DNA of 64,000 nucleotides, from NCBI GenBank assembly GCA_958496175.1, contig OY292278.1:3844001-3908000 (forward strand), read 5' to 3'. This DNA comes from Sisyra terminalis (lineage: Eukaryota > Arthropoda > Insecta > Neuroptera > Sisyridae). The position numbers were made by a program, and so were the translations under genes. Position 1 is the stretch's first letter. Each line of letters opens with the position of its first letter. This document shows, one piece after another, positions 12,049-22,360 of the stretch. Below the pieces are notes generated by a model, which searched no databases, had not been told where the DNA came from, and saw only the letters and a list, made by a program, of their open reading frames with translations.

Positions 12049-12375
12049 AATCCAGCAATGTCATAGGATGATCAAATTGTAAAAAAAATCTTTTATATAA
12101 AGCTTTTACAATTCCTATGGATTGAAACTTTGGGTTTGTGCTACTAAATCTTCTATTGTGACGCTTCAGAAAGCTCAATTGAAAATTCTTCGAGTAATTG
12201 CAGAGGAATCATGGTATCTAACAAATTAAGCTTTTTATCGGGACTTAAAAATAAGAACCATTCAGACTATGATTGAGTCAAAAAATGAAATTTACTATGA
12301 GAAAATGAGCAACCCTACCAATCTAATAATTCATTTTCTACTAAAAAAAAGGCCAAAAGCTCAAAAGAAAGACAC

Positions 12376-12725
12376 CAGATGAACTAATGGATGTGCCATA
12401 TAAATGCCAACTAAATTTGTTATAATCAAGCATAGGTTTGTGTATTTAATTATAAACCATATTAATATTTGAAAATGTGCCAATATTACTGATATCCAGT
12501 AATTTTCGCTCTTAAATTTTAGGTGGTACGAAATTCACCGGGTTTTCTAGTATACTATAAATTAAGTACATGAAAGTATATGTTTACCAACCTTTGAATT
12601 TGTATTCAATTCTCTTCGAGTTCTAGAACTTGTACTTCAAAATTTCCGGCTCTAAATTTTGTAAGAATATCGAACGAAAATAATTGTATAGTACGTGGAC
12701 ATTCGGTTCAAAACAATCAAAGTCA
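12376..12725. other. Short AT-rich stretch, possibly LINE 3' UTR
   Basis: Follows the last recognisable LINE ORF2 codons without a poly-A tail or clear element end. Nothing else is recognised before the palindromic repeat that starts at about 12726. Confidence 0.35.
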
Positions 12726-13387
12726 GTATGTATACAATATAAAGAATATATTGCGGTCCAATTTATGTAGTATAATAAATACAAATCATACTATAAACAT
12801 AAATTTGAACATCACAAAGCCGTTACGGAGTGATCCAAACTGATTGATGGCCACTGAGGAAGATTGCTTGACAATTGAAATACGTATCTGGGAAATACGT
12901 CACGAATATTTTTGTTTAAACTTTTGTTGAAATTTATGTTTATGGTATGATTTTTATATATTATTATATTAAATTATCTATTGTTATAAAGAGGAAAGAT
13001 TTGACTGTTTGTTTGCTTTGAATAGGCTACGAAACTACTTGATCGATTTGAAAAATTCTTTCACTGATGGGAAGCTACACAATTTCCGGTGAACATAGGC
13101 TATATTAAATTTTCAAAAACGTTAAGGAACCATACCAAAACTCCAATAATGTAACCCAAGGTCTGAAAAAATTACCAAAAAACATTCTTACATCGCGTGC
13201 GCTGCGAAAACTATAGGTTATAGAAGAAAATAATGTGGTACGATTTTGCAGAACATATCATTATCTATAATAAATAAAGCGACAGCATATGTTTAACTAT
13301 TATTCTACAAAAATTGGACCGCAATATATTCTATATATTGTATACACAGTATAACTGGTCAAACTCAGCGAAAATATCATATTTTGA
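12726..13387 (+). mobile_element. Palindromic retroposed repeat with an inserted Helentron-like fragment
   Basis: Starts GTATACAATATAAAGAATAT and ends ATCATATTTTGA, matching the family defined by the copies at 11185 and 60195. The interior carries ATATTGCGGTCCAATTTATG and its inverse as long arms. The segment CTGAGGAAGATTGCTTGACA...GAAATACG near 12856 resembles the CTGARGA - hairpin - GAAA signature seen in other copies. About 300 bp of Helentron-like sequence splits the right arm. Confidence 0.6.
12965..13240 (+). mobile_element. Helentron-like fragment
   Basis: Contains TATAAAGAGGAAAGATTTGA, AATAGGCTACGAAACTACTT, and AGGCTATATTAAATTTTC. These are collinear with the short complete Helentron-like copy at 46627 and with the reversed copy ending at 27088. 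The CGCGGGGATCAGCTAGT tail is missing, so this is a 5' piece. It lies inside the palindromic repeat. Confidence 0.6.
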
Positions 13388-14678
13388 TAAAAATGTTTTC
13401 CATGGTGTAAAGAGTGATTTTATGTAAAAACGTTAAGAGACCTTTTTTGTAGAGCATTAAATTTCCTTCAAGAATCTGTACTGTTTATTTCTATATATTT
13501 ATTTGTTCGTTAGTTACAAAATTCCAAAATAAATAAGATAAATCTAAAAATTTTATCAATGTCTGAATCTTGATTATTCGGAAACGGCGTGTCTGGCAAA
13601 AATTTTCCAAAAGACGTTTTTTGTCGGGAATTTAGTTTTCTATAAACATATATGTGCAGATGAATTTTTTTACTTTGATAGTTTGACAGCATTGATGCAA
13701 AAATGAAAGCACAAATAAAAAATCGAAATTAAAGATGATTGACCTGTTAATATTAATATTAAGGGCTCAAACCTGCCCGATCTTTTTTTTTGTCACTAAT
13801 ATTTTCGATATACTTTTCAAAAAAAAAAATAGTCCATTTTTTTGGCCTAGTTTAGTGTGTGTACAATATATAGAATATATTGCGATCCAATTTATGTAGT
13901 ATAATATATAAAAATCATATCATAAACACAAATTTGAACAGAAGTTGAAACAAAAATATTTGTGACGTATTGCCCAGATACGTATTTTGATTGTCAAGTT
14001 ATCTTCTTACTTGTTGACCACTGAGGTAGATTGCTTGGCAATCGAAATACGGATCTGAGCAATACATCACAAATATTTTTGTTTGAACTTTTGTTTAAAT
14101 TTATGTTTATGGTATGATTTTTATATATTGGACTACATAAATTGGACCGCAATATATTCTATATATTGTGAACACACTAGACTGGGCCAAAAAAATTAAC
14201 TATTTTTTTTTTGGAAAGTATATTGAAAATATTGTACAAGGTGACGAAAAAAAAATATCGAGAAGGTTAGAGTCTTCAATATTAATTAAGAGGTCTATCT
14301 TTAGTTTCGATTTTTTATTTGTGCTTTCATTTTTGCGTCAATGCTGTCAAAGTATCAAGGTAAAAAAATATTTATGACGTATCGCCCAAAAACGTATTTT
14401 GATTGCCAAGCAATCTTCCTCAGTGATCATCAAGTAGTTTGGATCATTCCGTTACTGCTTTGTGATGGTTAAAAAGCAGTTACTGAGGAAGATTGCTTAG
14501 CAATCGAAATACGTATCTGAGCAATACGTCATAAATATTTTTGTTTGAACTTCTGTTCAAATTTATGTTTATGGTATGATTTTTATATATTATACTACAT
14601 AAATTGGACCGCAATATATTCTTTATATTGTATACACAGTATAACTGTCGAAAGTCAGCGAAAAAAATCTTATTTTGA
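13388..14678. mobile_element. Nest of MITE family C arms and two palindromic retroposed repeats
   Basis: 13440-13851 is an arm of MITE family C, ending at the inverse of TAGACTGGGCC. 13852-14166 is a palindromic unit with the GTGTACAATATATAGAATAT end and its inverse. 14167-14366 is the opposite MITE C arm starting TAGACTGGGCCAAAAAAA. 14367-14678 is a second palindromic unit ending ATCTTATTTTGA. The stretch 14483-14509 reads CTGAGGA, then a perfect 6-bp hairpin (GATTGC-TTA-GCAATC), then GAAA. Short frames here (13510-13692, 14168-14377, 14480-14692) are repeat sequence. Confidence 0.6.
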
Positions 14679-16158
14679 TTAATCAAAATCAATATTAAAC
14701 GGTTGCAAAACCGATTCTAAACATAAAATTTTAGCAGTTCATTAAAATTCGTAAATATTACAATGAGAAAAACATCAATTAAGCCACTTAAGTATTAAAG
14801 ATGTGAAATTTCGATAGTCGACCTACAAGGAATCAACGACATACGCCCCTCAATTTCTGTGCTTAGTTTAGCCCCAAATTTTCCTCATGTGCGCCTCGAA
14901 TTATATTTAAATTTTAAATTAAACGTTTCAACAATAACGAAGGGAACGTAATTACAGGGTGTTAATTTGCGTTCAATTTGTGCGTTTCGACTTCAAAGAA
15001 ACGCCTGGCCGATTTAGTTGATCGCCGTAATAATAATGGGGTCATCACCGGCGTTTTTTTTTTCGGCATTTTTATTCCACATAAATTATAATCTCCAAAC
15101 CGAAAAAAAAAAACAGCAGAAACAACAAACAGCTGGACAAGAAAAACTTTTATCTCAAGTGTTACAATTTAAAATTATACATTTGATGTAACATCAGACA
15201 GACATACTGGCACACGTGTCAAAATTAAATGTGCGAAAATACCGACAATTACACTGATATTGTAATTGAGTAGATGTTGCAATTAAAAAGAATTAACACC
15301 CAAGAAAACTAAAGTTGCAAAGCGCATTTTGAAGAATTGATGTAGAAGAATAGAATGTGTAGATATCGAATCCCCGCAATTGACTAGGAAACATACAATT
15401 AATGTTTACGAATTCATTTAGATGATGTGGATTTATTTTTTCATGGATATTACATATAAAATGTGTGAATTAGTTTTTCGTCTCTTCAGCTCCGCTTGCC
15501 AGATTGTTTTTATTTCGGTATTTCGGCTATAAATATAGAATCAAATGTTTGAACAATCATTTATACCAAATGTGTCAACGTCTGCCTGAATTCTTTATTT
15601 AAATCATTTTAAATTTATTAAGCCATACTTAAAGTTTACTAACAGCTTTGAATTTTATCCGTTAAGTGAACGAAATGAATTTTTTTCTGTGGTTTTCCCT
15701 TTTGAATTTTAGCCATTTTAAAGGGAAAATTGAATGGTAATAAATGTCTCTGTTGTAAAAAAGTGCAATGTTTCCACCAATTGCGACAAAGAGGTGAAAC
15801 ATTTTCACATCAACGATCGTAATTTTCTTTAATGTTTCAACGTTTGATGACAAAATATGAAATTGTACAAAGCTGCTCTTTGTTTCAATTTTATATTTTC
15901 GTTCAGCCACTGCTGCATCGACCGAATTTCTGTAATCGAATATTTGTTGACAAAAGCTCATTTGAAAAGTTTCGCCACCAAAGTTTCTTTGATATTTCAT
16001 TTGTATTTCTCTATAAATAACGTAAAAGAAAAACGGTTTGAATGTTATTCATAAGACAAGTTATTCATTTTTAACAATCTACAATTGTCGACGTGCAAGT
16101 GGAAAAAGAAAAAAAAATTTTTTTCCGGAAAATCGATTTTCGATGGAAAAATTCATAC
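14679..16158 (-). other. Probable first intron of the CCAP receptor-like gene (5' part)
   Basis: AT-rich sequence downstream of the donor at 16158 on the minus strand. I scanned it and the rest of the left 16 kb for transmembrane exons of the receptor (for example the DRYDAITHP region) and found none, so the intron probably runs past the left edge. The segment 14.82-15.10 kb is less AT-rich but unrecognised. Overlapping frames at 15662-16054 have no domain. Confidence 0.45.
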
Positions 16159-16324
16159 CTGATAAAAATAAAAGGAATCTATTTCGGCCGGATTGGAGGT
16201 GTCGTTTGCAATAATTCGCGAAGAATTGGAAACGGTGGGAATCACTTCGTTGGCTAGCAACTCATGAAGTTGTTCGTCCTGATCGTCCAAAACGTCCATT
16301 TTTCGAAAAAAATTTGAAATTCCA
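16159..16324 (-). CDS. CCAP-R: First coding exon of a CCAP receptor-like GPCR
   Basis: Read on the minus strand, a polypyrimidine tract and CAG acceptor at 16325 precede a short 5' UTR piece. An ATG at 16299-16297 follows, with 47 codons up to CAG|GTATGA at 16159/16158, ending in phase 0. The peptide starts MDVLDDQDEQLHELLANEV, is acidic, has sequons NSS and NDT, and ends AEIDSFYFYQ. In insect crustacean cardioactive peptide receptors the extracellular N-terminus ends in a very similar FYFYETEQF just before TM1, and exon-phase and charge fit. This is recognition from family knowledge on a short, variable region; related vasopressin-type receptors are the main alternative. The exon would encode the extracellular N-terminus; the 7TM exons are not in the window. 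Confidence 0.65.
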
Positions 16325-16780
16325 CTGAAAAAAAAAATGTTTTTTCGATTAATCCATATCTTATTGCGATAAATTTTTTTTATTAAATTGTCCAACCATC
16401 TTAAAACACTCAGTTTTAGGCGAAAAAAACTGAGGAAAATATTAATACGCACAATGGGTACCTTTAGTGACTAAACACTGAGACATTATTTAATTTTAAA
16501 TTAAAATTGTATTTATTCTATTGGTAATTCTGTTTTAATTTTGTTAAGCTGATTTAAATATATGCAATTGTACTATGCATTACATTACAATTGTAATATT
16601 TCAGTTCTATGTACAGATGCTTTGCATCTCTGTAGAATGCCTACTGGAAGTAAAATAATAATAATAAATAAAAAAAAATCATTTGTCCGAAATTTTCATG
16701 CTTTTTTCGATCAACAAAAAACGTTTTAATTGGCCAACAAAAGTGTGAATTATTTTGATTATGAAAACTCTTCTATTCAT
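16325..16780. other. Region upstream of the receptor exon (intron or promoter side)
   Basis: Because the coding exon begins at a splice acceptor, its 5' UTR is interrupted and an upstream noncoding exon should exist to the right, on the minus strand. I could not locate it. The sequence is AT-rich, with ATTTAAATTAAAATTG-type runs and no clear core promoter. Confidence 0.4.
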
Positions 16781-18639
16781 TAGACTGATTCAAAAAAAAT
16801 GATGATTTTTTTTTCTTAATTATATCGAAAATATTATTGGAAATGACAAAAAAAATCCTGTGAAAGTTTAAGCTCTTAATATTAAGTATTAAGAGGTTCC
16901 GCATCGCAAATTTCGATTTTCCATTTAAATAACATGGGAACAATATTCACTTGCACTTTGGAATTTTATAGCTCACGTTGGTGACAATATTTCGGATTGA
17001 CCAAGGTATATTCTTGTAGAAAATTGAACGATCTACAAAAAAAGTCTCGAACAAGTTTTTGATATATTTATTCCTTTTAAAGTTATTCGAGGTCAAAGTT
17101 GAACTAAAGAGAAATTTTAATATTTTTTCAATTTTTTGACGCAACGATCATTTTCATGAGAAAATTTTATAGTACAGTTTTTGTAGAGCACTTTTTTTTC
17201 TATAACTTATCTCAATAAAAGTTTTTGATACGCCAACAAGGGTGTGAATTATTTTGATTATAAAAACTCTTTTATTCATTAGACTGATTCAAAAAAAAAT
17301 ATGAATTTTTTTTTCTTAATTATTTCGAAAATATTGTTGGAAATGACAAAAAAAAACCTGTGAAAGTTTAACCTCTTAATATTAATATTAAGAGGTGCCA
17401 CATCGCAATTTCGATTTTCCATTTCAATAACATGGGAACAATATTCTCTTGCACTTTGGAAGTTTATAGCTCACGTTGGTGACAATATTTCGGAATGACC
17501 AAGGTATATTCTTGTAGAAAATTGAACGATCTACAAAAAAAGTCTCGAACAAGTTTTTGATATATTTATTCCTTTAAAAGTTATTCGAGGTCAAGGTTAA
17601 ACTAAAGAGAAATTTTAATATTGTTTTCAATTTTTTGACGCAACGATCATTTTCATAAGAAAATTTTATAGTACAGTTTTTGTAGAGCACTTTTCTTTCT
17701 TTAACTTATCTCTGTGAAAGTTTTTGATATTTTTTTAGGTTCTAAGTAATAAAAAAAAGTTATGTTTATAACATAATAATTCAGGAAATATTATTAATTT
17801 AAAACAATTAAATTAAATTAAATTAAATTACGAATATTTTCAGTTTGTGACAATATTTCGGGATGATCAAGGGATATTCTTGTTGGAAATTGAATGATCT
17901 ACAAAAAAGGTCTGTAACCAAGTTTTTGATATATTTATTCCTTCAAAAGTTATTCGAGGTCAAAATTGAACTAAAGAGAAATTTCAATATTTTTTCAATT
18001 TTATGCAACCATCAATTTTATGAGAAAATTTTATAGGACATTTTTTGTAAAACACTTTTTTTCCTATTACTTATCCCTATAAAAGTTTTTGATATTTTTC
18101 ACAGGTCCTAAGTTATTTCCATTAAACTGAAAATTCCCTGAATTATTATATTTTTAACATATTTTTTTTTTATTTTAATTAAATAACTTGGGACCTGTGA
18201 AAAATATCAAAAATTTTCAAAGAGATAAGTTATAGAAAAAAAAAAGTGCTCTACAATAAATGTCCTATAAAATTTTCTCATAAAATTGATGGTTGCGTCA
18301 AAAATTTGAAAAAATATTAAAATTTCTCTTTAGTTCAACTTTGACCTCAAATAACTTTTGAAGGAATAAATATATGAAAAATTTGTTCGAGACCTTTTTT
18401 GTAGATCGTTCAATTTTCTACAAGAATATACCTCGGTCATTCCAAAGTATTGTCACCAACGTGAGCTATGAAATTCCAAAGTGCAAGAGAATATTGTTCC
18501 CATGTTATTGAAATGGAAAATCGAAATTTGCGATGCGCCACCTCTTAATATTAATATTAAACTTTCACAGGATTTTTTTTGTCATTTTCAACAAGAAAAA
18601 ATAAGAAAAAAAAATCATATTTTTTTTTTAATCAGTCTA
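16781..18639. mobile_element. hAT-like palindromic MITE, family D, with internal arm duplications
   Basis: Begins TAGACTGATTCAAAAAAAA at 16781 and ends AATCAGTCTA at 18639. The simple form (58665-59656) is 992 bp. Here the left end plus about 50 bp of its host flank (ATTATTTTGATTATGAAAAC, CTATTCAT) is present twice, at 16734-17230 and 17231 onward. A further arm segment (GACAATATTTCGGGATGATC...) is repeated near 17850-18110. Right arm: 18180-18639. The frames at 16947-17144 and 18481-18663 are arm sequence. Confidence 0.7.
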
Positions 18640-18806
18640 CTATTGACGGTAGAAATTTATTAATAAAATATTCAGAGGATTAGGATCAAAAATAATCGGT
18701 TAAAACTTTATTTACTACATGCAACATTTCGGCTCTTTTCTTATAGCATCGCATGTAATTTAACCGATTATTTTTGATCCTAGTCCTCTGAATATTTTAT
18801 TAATCT
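18640..18806. repeat. About 150-bp palindromic repeat
   Basis: The left arm AAAATATTCAGAGGATTAGG plus ATCAAAAATAATCGGTTAAA (18665-18705) is inverted at 18760-18802. The loop contains ATTTCGGCTCTTTTCTTATAGCATC. On the minus strand this gives GATGCTATAAGAAAAGAGCC followed by GAAA, close to the signature of the retroposed families. One arm alone recurs at 19380-19430. No target duplication could be fixed. Confidence 0.55.
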
Positions 18807-19104
18807 ATTATCATCGAGGATCTGAAATTCTACAATAGTAGAAATTTATTTTATGACACAAAATTCAATTGTGGAAATTTTTTCAAATCCTTATGGGCTT
18901 TATCCCTCAACCCTTCACCAAAAAAAAAAAAAAACAACAACATAAACTTGAACCAATAAATTGGTGAACTAATTTTATGGCACACATTGATACTAGCATT
19001 AGCCCAAAAATTATATGATAAAATTCAGATCTCAGCTTTAATTTTATTAAATAAGAAAACAATTCAGGTTGTTTAAGATCGGTTTTTTTTTTAATATTTT
19101 TACT

Positions 19105-19255
19105 ATTCAATGAGCTACGTTTCGTTACGTATCGAAACTTCATTCAAATTATTAAAATTCAATTATTGAATTTAAATTGAAAATATTATATTTTTTTGTG
19201 AATCAAGAAGTCTGAAGAAGTTACGATACGTAACGAAACGTAGCTAATTGAATAT
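19105..19255 (+). repeat. Palindromic repeat with a hammerhead-like CTGAAGA - hairpin - GAAAC core
   Basis: The left arm AGCTACGTTTCGTTACGTATC (near 19110) is inverted at 19219-19246. On the plus strand, 19212-19218 is CTGAAGA. Positions 19220-19234 form a perfect 6-bp stem with a 3-nt loop (GTTACG-ATA-CGTAAC), and 19235-19241 is GAAACGT. The order matches the conserved CUGANGA - stem II - GAAA core of hammerhead ribozymes. A helix III and cleavage site are not demonstrated, so catalysis is unproven. Confidence 0.4.
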
Positions 19256-22200
19256 TAAAAATATTCAATAAATTGGTTGTGTCCATATTTTACGCTATTT
19301 ACATGGATCTACATCCTTTCTTGTCCACTATCCTACTAAAAATAAATAAAATTAAAAATATTAAGCAATAAATAAAATTTCAACCGATTATTTTTGATTC
19401 TAGTCCTCTGAATATTTTATCAATCTTTTTTTTATCTTTTTCATTTTCAACGATAAACTTGACTTTCCCAAACATTTTTCCAGACGAGCCTTAGCAAATA
19501 TCAGAAAAATTGTTTATCAAATGTTACTAAATAGTCTTTTGATTTGAACAGCCCGACAATTTCGATGTTACACGTGAAAAACGGGTTGGAAAATTCGAAT
19601 TTTTTGCAAGAAATTGTATGCAAGTTTACTTGGATTTTTTTAAATCATTTCGCCATTTAAGGAGGAAAAACCACGGTTAACATTTAGGAAAAAATAAATC
19701 TTGCCGTAAAGTGGATTTTTTTCAAAACTCATCCATGTTTTTTTTGGGTTTGTGTTGATCGTAACACTTACGATTTACGTTACAGACCAATTTTCTCGGG
19801 TACACAAAGCGTTTGGTGCTGGCAAACATTACCAAACGAGTGGCTGACATTGAATTAAAGACCTACATTAAAGCAATGTTCAATAGATGAGGTTCTGGAG
19901 ATAATTTCGGGGATCATCAATTGTGTTACATACATCGGATACAGGGATTTAGATAGCGCTTGTTTAACACAAAGAGGGTTGCACCACATTCCTGGTGGAA
20001 AGCGGTTATTTCGGGGGGGGGGGGGGCGTCGAGAGGGGTTGGAAATTTTAACGACCAACGGAAATTCAACGGGGAAAAAGGTAGAGTGATATTTCCAAAT
20101 GAATTTAATTACGAGCTTAACCAACGATTGGTTTGTTTCAATGTTTCAATTCCCCATTAAATTTTCCCTCCAATCCCCCCTCCTTCCCTTACGAGAAAAA
20201 TTCTTGAAACTTGATTTATCTGCAGAAAACTTGATGTACAATCTCGTTTATTTTATTAGGTCAAATGCAAGTTTGAAAATAAAATTTTTATGGCTTTTTT
20301 TTATAAAAAAAAAAACCAAGAAAAGTGCATTTTAAAATTTTTCCAATAGAAAAGCTCTGTGAAGGTCTATTGTACTAAATTTCGTTTTGAAATCAAAGCA
20401 ATAAAAAACGGAAGACTCTTCGATATAAATATTTATGGTTTCCGCGTGAAAAGTAGCGACGAATGACTCGACGCATCAAAAATCGAAAACAAATTGCCAA
20501 CGCCACACTTTATTCTATCAATAAAAACTTATTTTCGCCGCAAAATTTACAACCGAAAAAAAAAATCCCTCGAAAAAGGAAAAAGCCAATAATTGACCAA
20601 TGAAACGACCCAAACATGTTAAATGGCCATCAAATGCCATTTCCCACGAAAATAAATCGATTGAGCCGAAGGCTCAATATTTTCCTCATTGTCTTTCGTC
20701 TCATACTTCATTGGAAATTCCTGAAAAGTTTAAAGTAAACTTATTAATTAAAGCTTTAAAACATTAAAAATAGATTTGGACGAAATTTGTGTTGGTTTAG
20801 TTAGAGAAACTATGCGAAAATCAATTTTCAAAGTTTCGAGTTTGGTGATCGACATTTGTCGTCAATGGGGGGGTGGGGTGGGGTGGAAATTGATTTGAAC
20901 TGCTCCCATATTGAGGGTGAGATTTTTGCTGTAGTCAACAGAAGGCAATTATGTAACACTTGGTTAAATAATAATCTTTCAATGTTGAGAAAACAAATGT
21001 ATTGTTTCCATTCATTGTATTTGCTTATTTAATTTAGGAAAATTGATTCAATATTTGTCGAAATTATAAAGTTATTGTTAAGACAAAATTGGCAATCAAA
21101 TCAAAGGATTAAAGGCTTTTTTTTTCAACGAAAAGCAGGCAAATCGGAAACCGAAATCAATTTCTTTCATACCTAAAAAAAAAATAAAAAATCGATTTAG
21201 AAAATCAACCATAATAACTTCATGCAACGAAATACTAAAGTTTTTCAATTTCTGACCACCAAATATTTTAGACAAGCCGTAATTTTTGTGTCAATGTTTG
21301 TTGAGGGTAAAGAAAAATTTTCCTCGATTAAAATCATAAGTGATTCAAACTACTATGGACTGATTAATTATCGTCTTCTATCAAAATGGATCGAAAAAAA
21401 AAATACGTACATTTTCAATGGGTAGATATTTGTATTCAAGGTTTTACCAAAAAAAAAGAAAAAAAAAAAATATTTTATTTTTATGAATAAGAACTGTTGT
21501 GATAAGAATACTTTCTAGATATTTTCAACAATGTTAGGCTGCCACACTACAATTCAAGTTTATATCGATAAAATTTGGAAATCATGTAATTTCCCTGGAA
21601 TTTATTTGGCGACACTATCGAAAGAAAGACGATTGTTCTGTAATAAATTTAACTACATTTGGATTTAAAGCTTTAAATAGTTTTTCCCAGCAGCAAAGCT
21701 TTCCATTAAAATGATTTGATAATTTTTTTTCTTTGCGAATTTTATTTTTCATTTTTTCGACTTGAAATTAATGGATATCAAATTTGGCAACAACTGGCAG
21801 AATTATCATTTTCTTGGACTCCAAAATGAATTTAGTGTCTTCAATTGTTTTCCATTATTTTTTTTGAAATCGAAAAAAAATTTTGGATTTTTTTTTTTTT
21901 TACTTCTCCAAAACTATGCTTTACTAAAATCTAAAATCAGAAAAAAGGTTAATAATTATTAAGCCAAATTAGATTTGGAGCCAAAAAAACTAAGATATTT
22001 CCAGAATTTAAGTTAAGCATTAGTAATTCCCCTGGCCATTATTTGCGTTTTGTTTTTCAGAAGTGATGAAATTGGACAATAGTAAAAAGGAATAGTGCTA
22101 AATTTATTTAGAATTTGAAGGTAAAAAACCATAATTAGTCTATTTTGAATAGTTTGCGTGATTTCTGGCTAAAATGAGACAGAAAATCATAGTAAAAATA

Positions 22201-22360
22201 GTGAAGAAGTTTGAAAAATACATAGTATCATTATATCTGAAGTAATGACTTGTCTTTTTTAAAAAAGTGAAAAAAAAACATTTTTTTATCCAATAATAAT
22301 AGTTCAAAATCAGTTTTCAATTTAACAATATTTGAAAAATATGTCGCCCAATATTATAAA
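19256..22360. other. AT-rich DNA with two G-rich islets, no gene seen
   Basis: Includes 14 consecutive G at 20013-20026 and a G-run cluster at 20867-20886 (runs of 7, 4, 4 and 2 G separated by single T). Open frames at 19855-20335, 21222-21425 and 21762-21962 show no domains and no splice support. A single repeat arm (AACCGATTATTTTTGATTCT) lies at 19382-19430. Confidence 0.45.

Larger units (their letters stand above)
10895..12375 (+). pseudogene. Decayed jockey-like non-LTR retrotransposon ORF2, internally deleted
   Basis: From 10913 the frame shows the typical endonuclease-RT linker of jockey-type ORF2 (a KSIWK motif, then NPPTRKDLI, WGRSDKEKADLFA). It then needs a frameshift to continue as EVFTPNDIKYGYIG. 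Near 11325-11400 comes an RT-like piece (PEIDRISAKMLKALTYGSLK). The conserved C-terminal part resumes at 12085-12370 in shifting frames (LYKAFTIP, YGLKLWVCATKSS, AQLKILRVIAEESWYL). Most of the RT domain is missing, and a cyclophilin segment occupies that place. Multiple stops and frameshifts make it dead. The family is inferred from motif recall. Confidence 0.7.

Noticed and set aside
12856..12900. Complete hammerhead ribozyme
   Set aside because: Here CTGAGGA and GAAA are present, but helix III does not form in the right register (two extra bases) and the flanks do not pair as helix I; only the core resemblance is reported.
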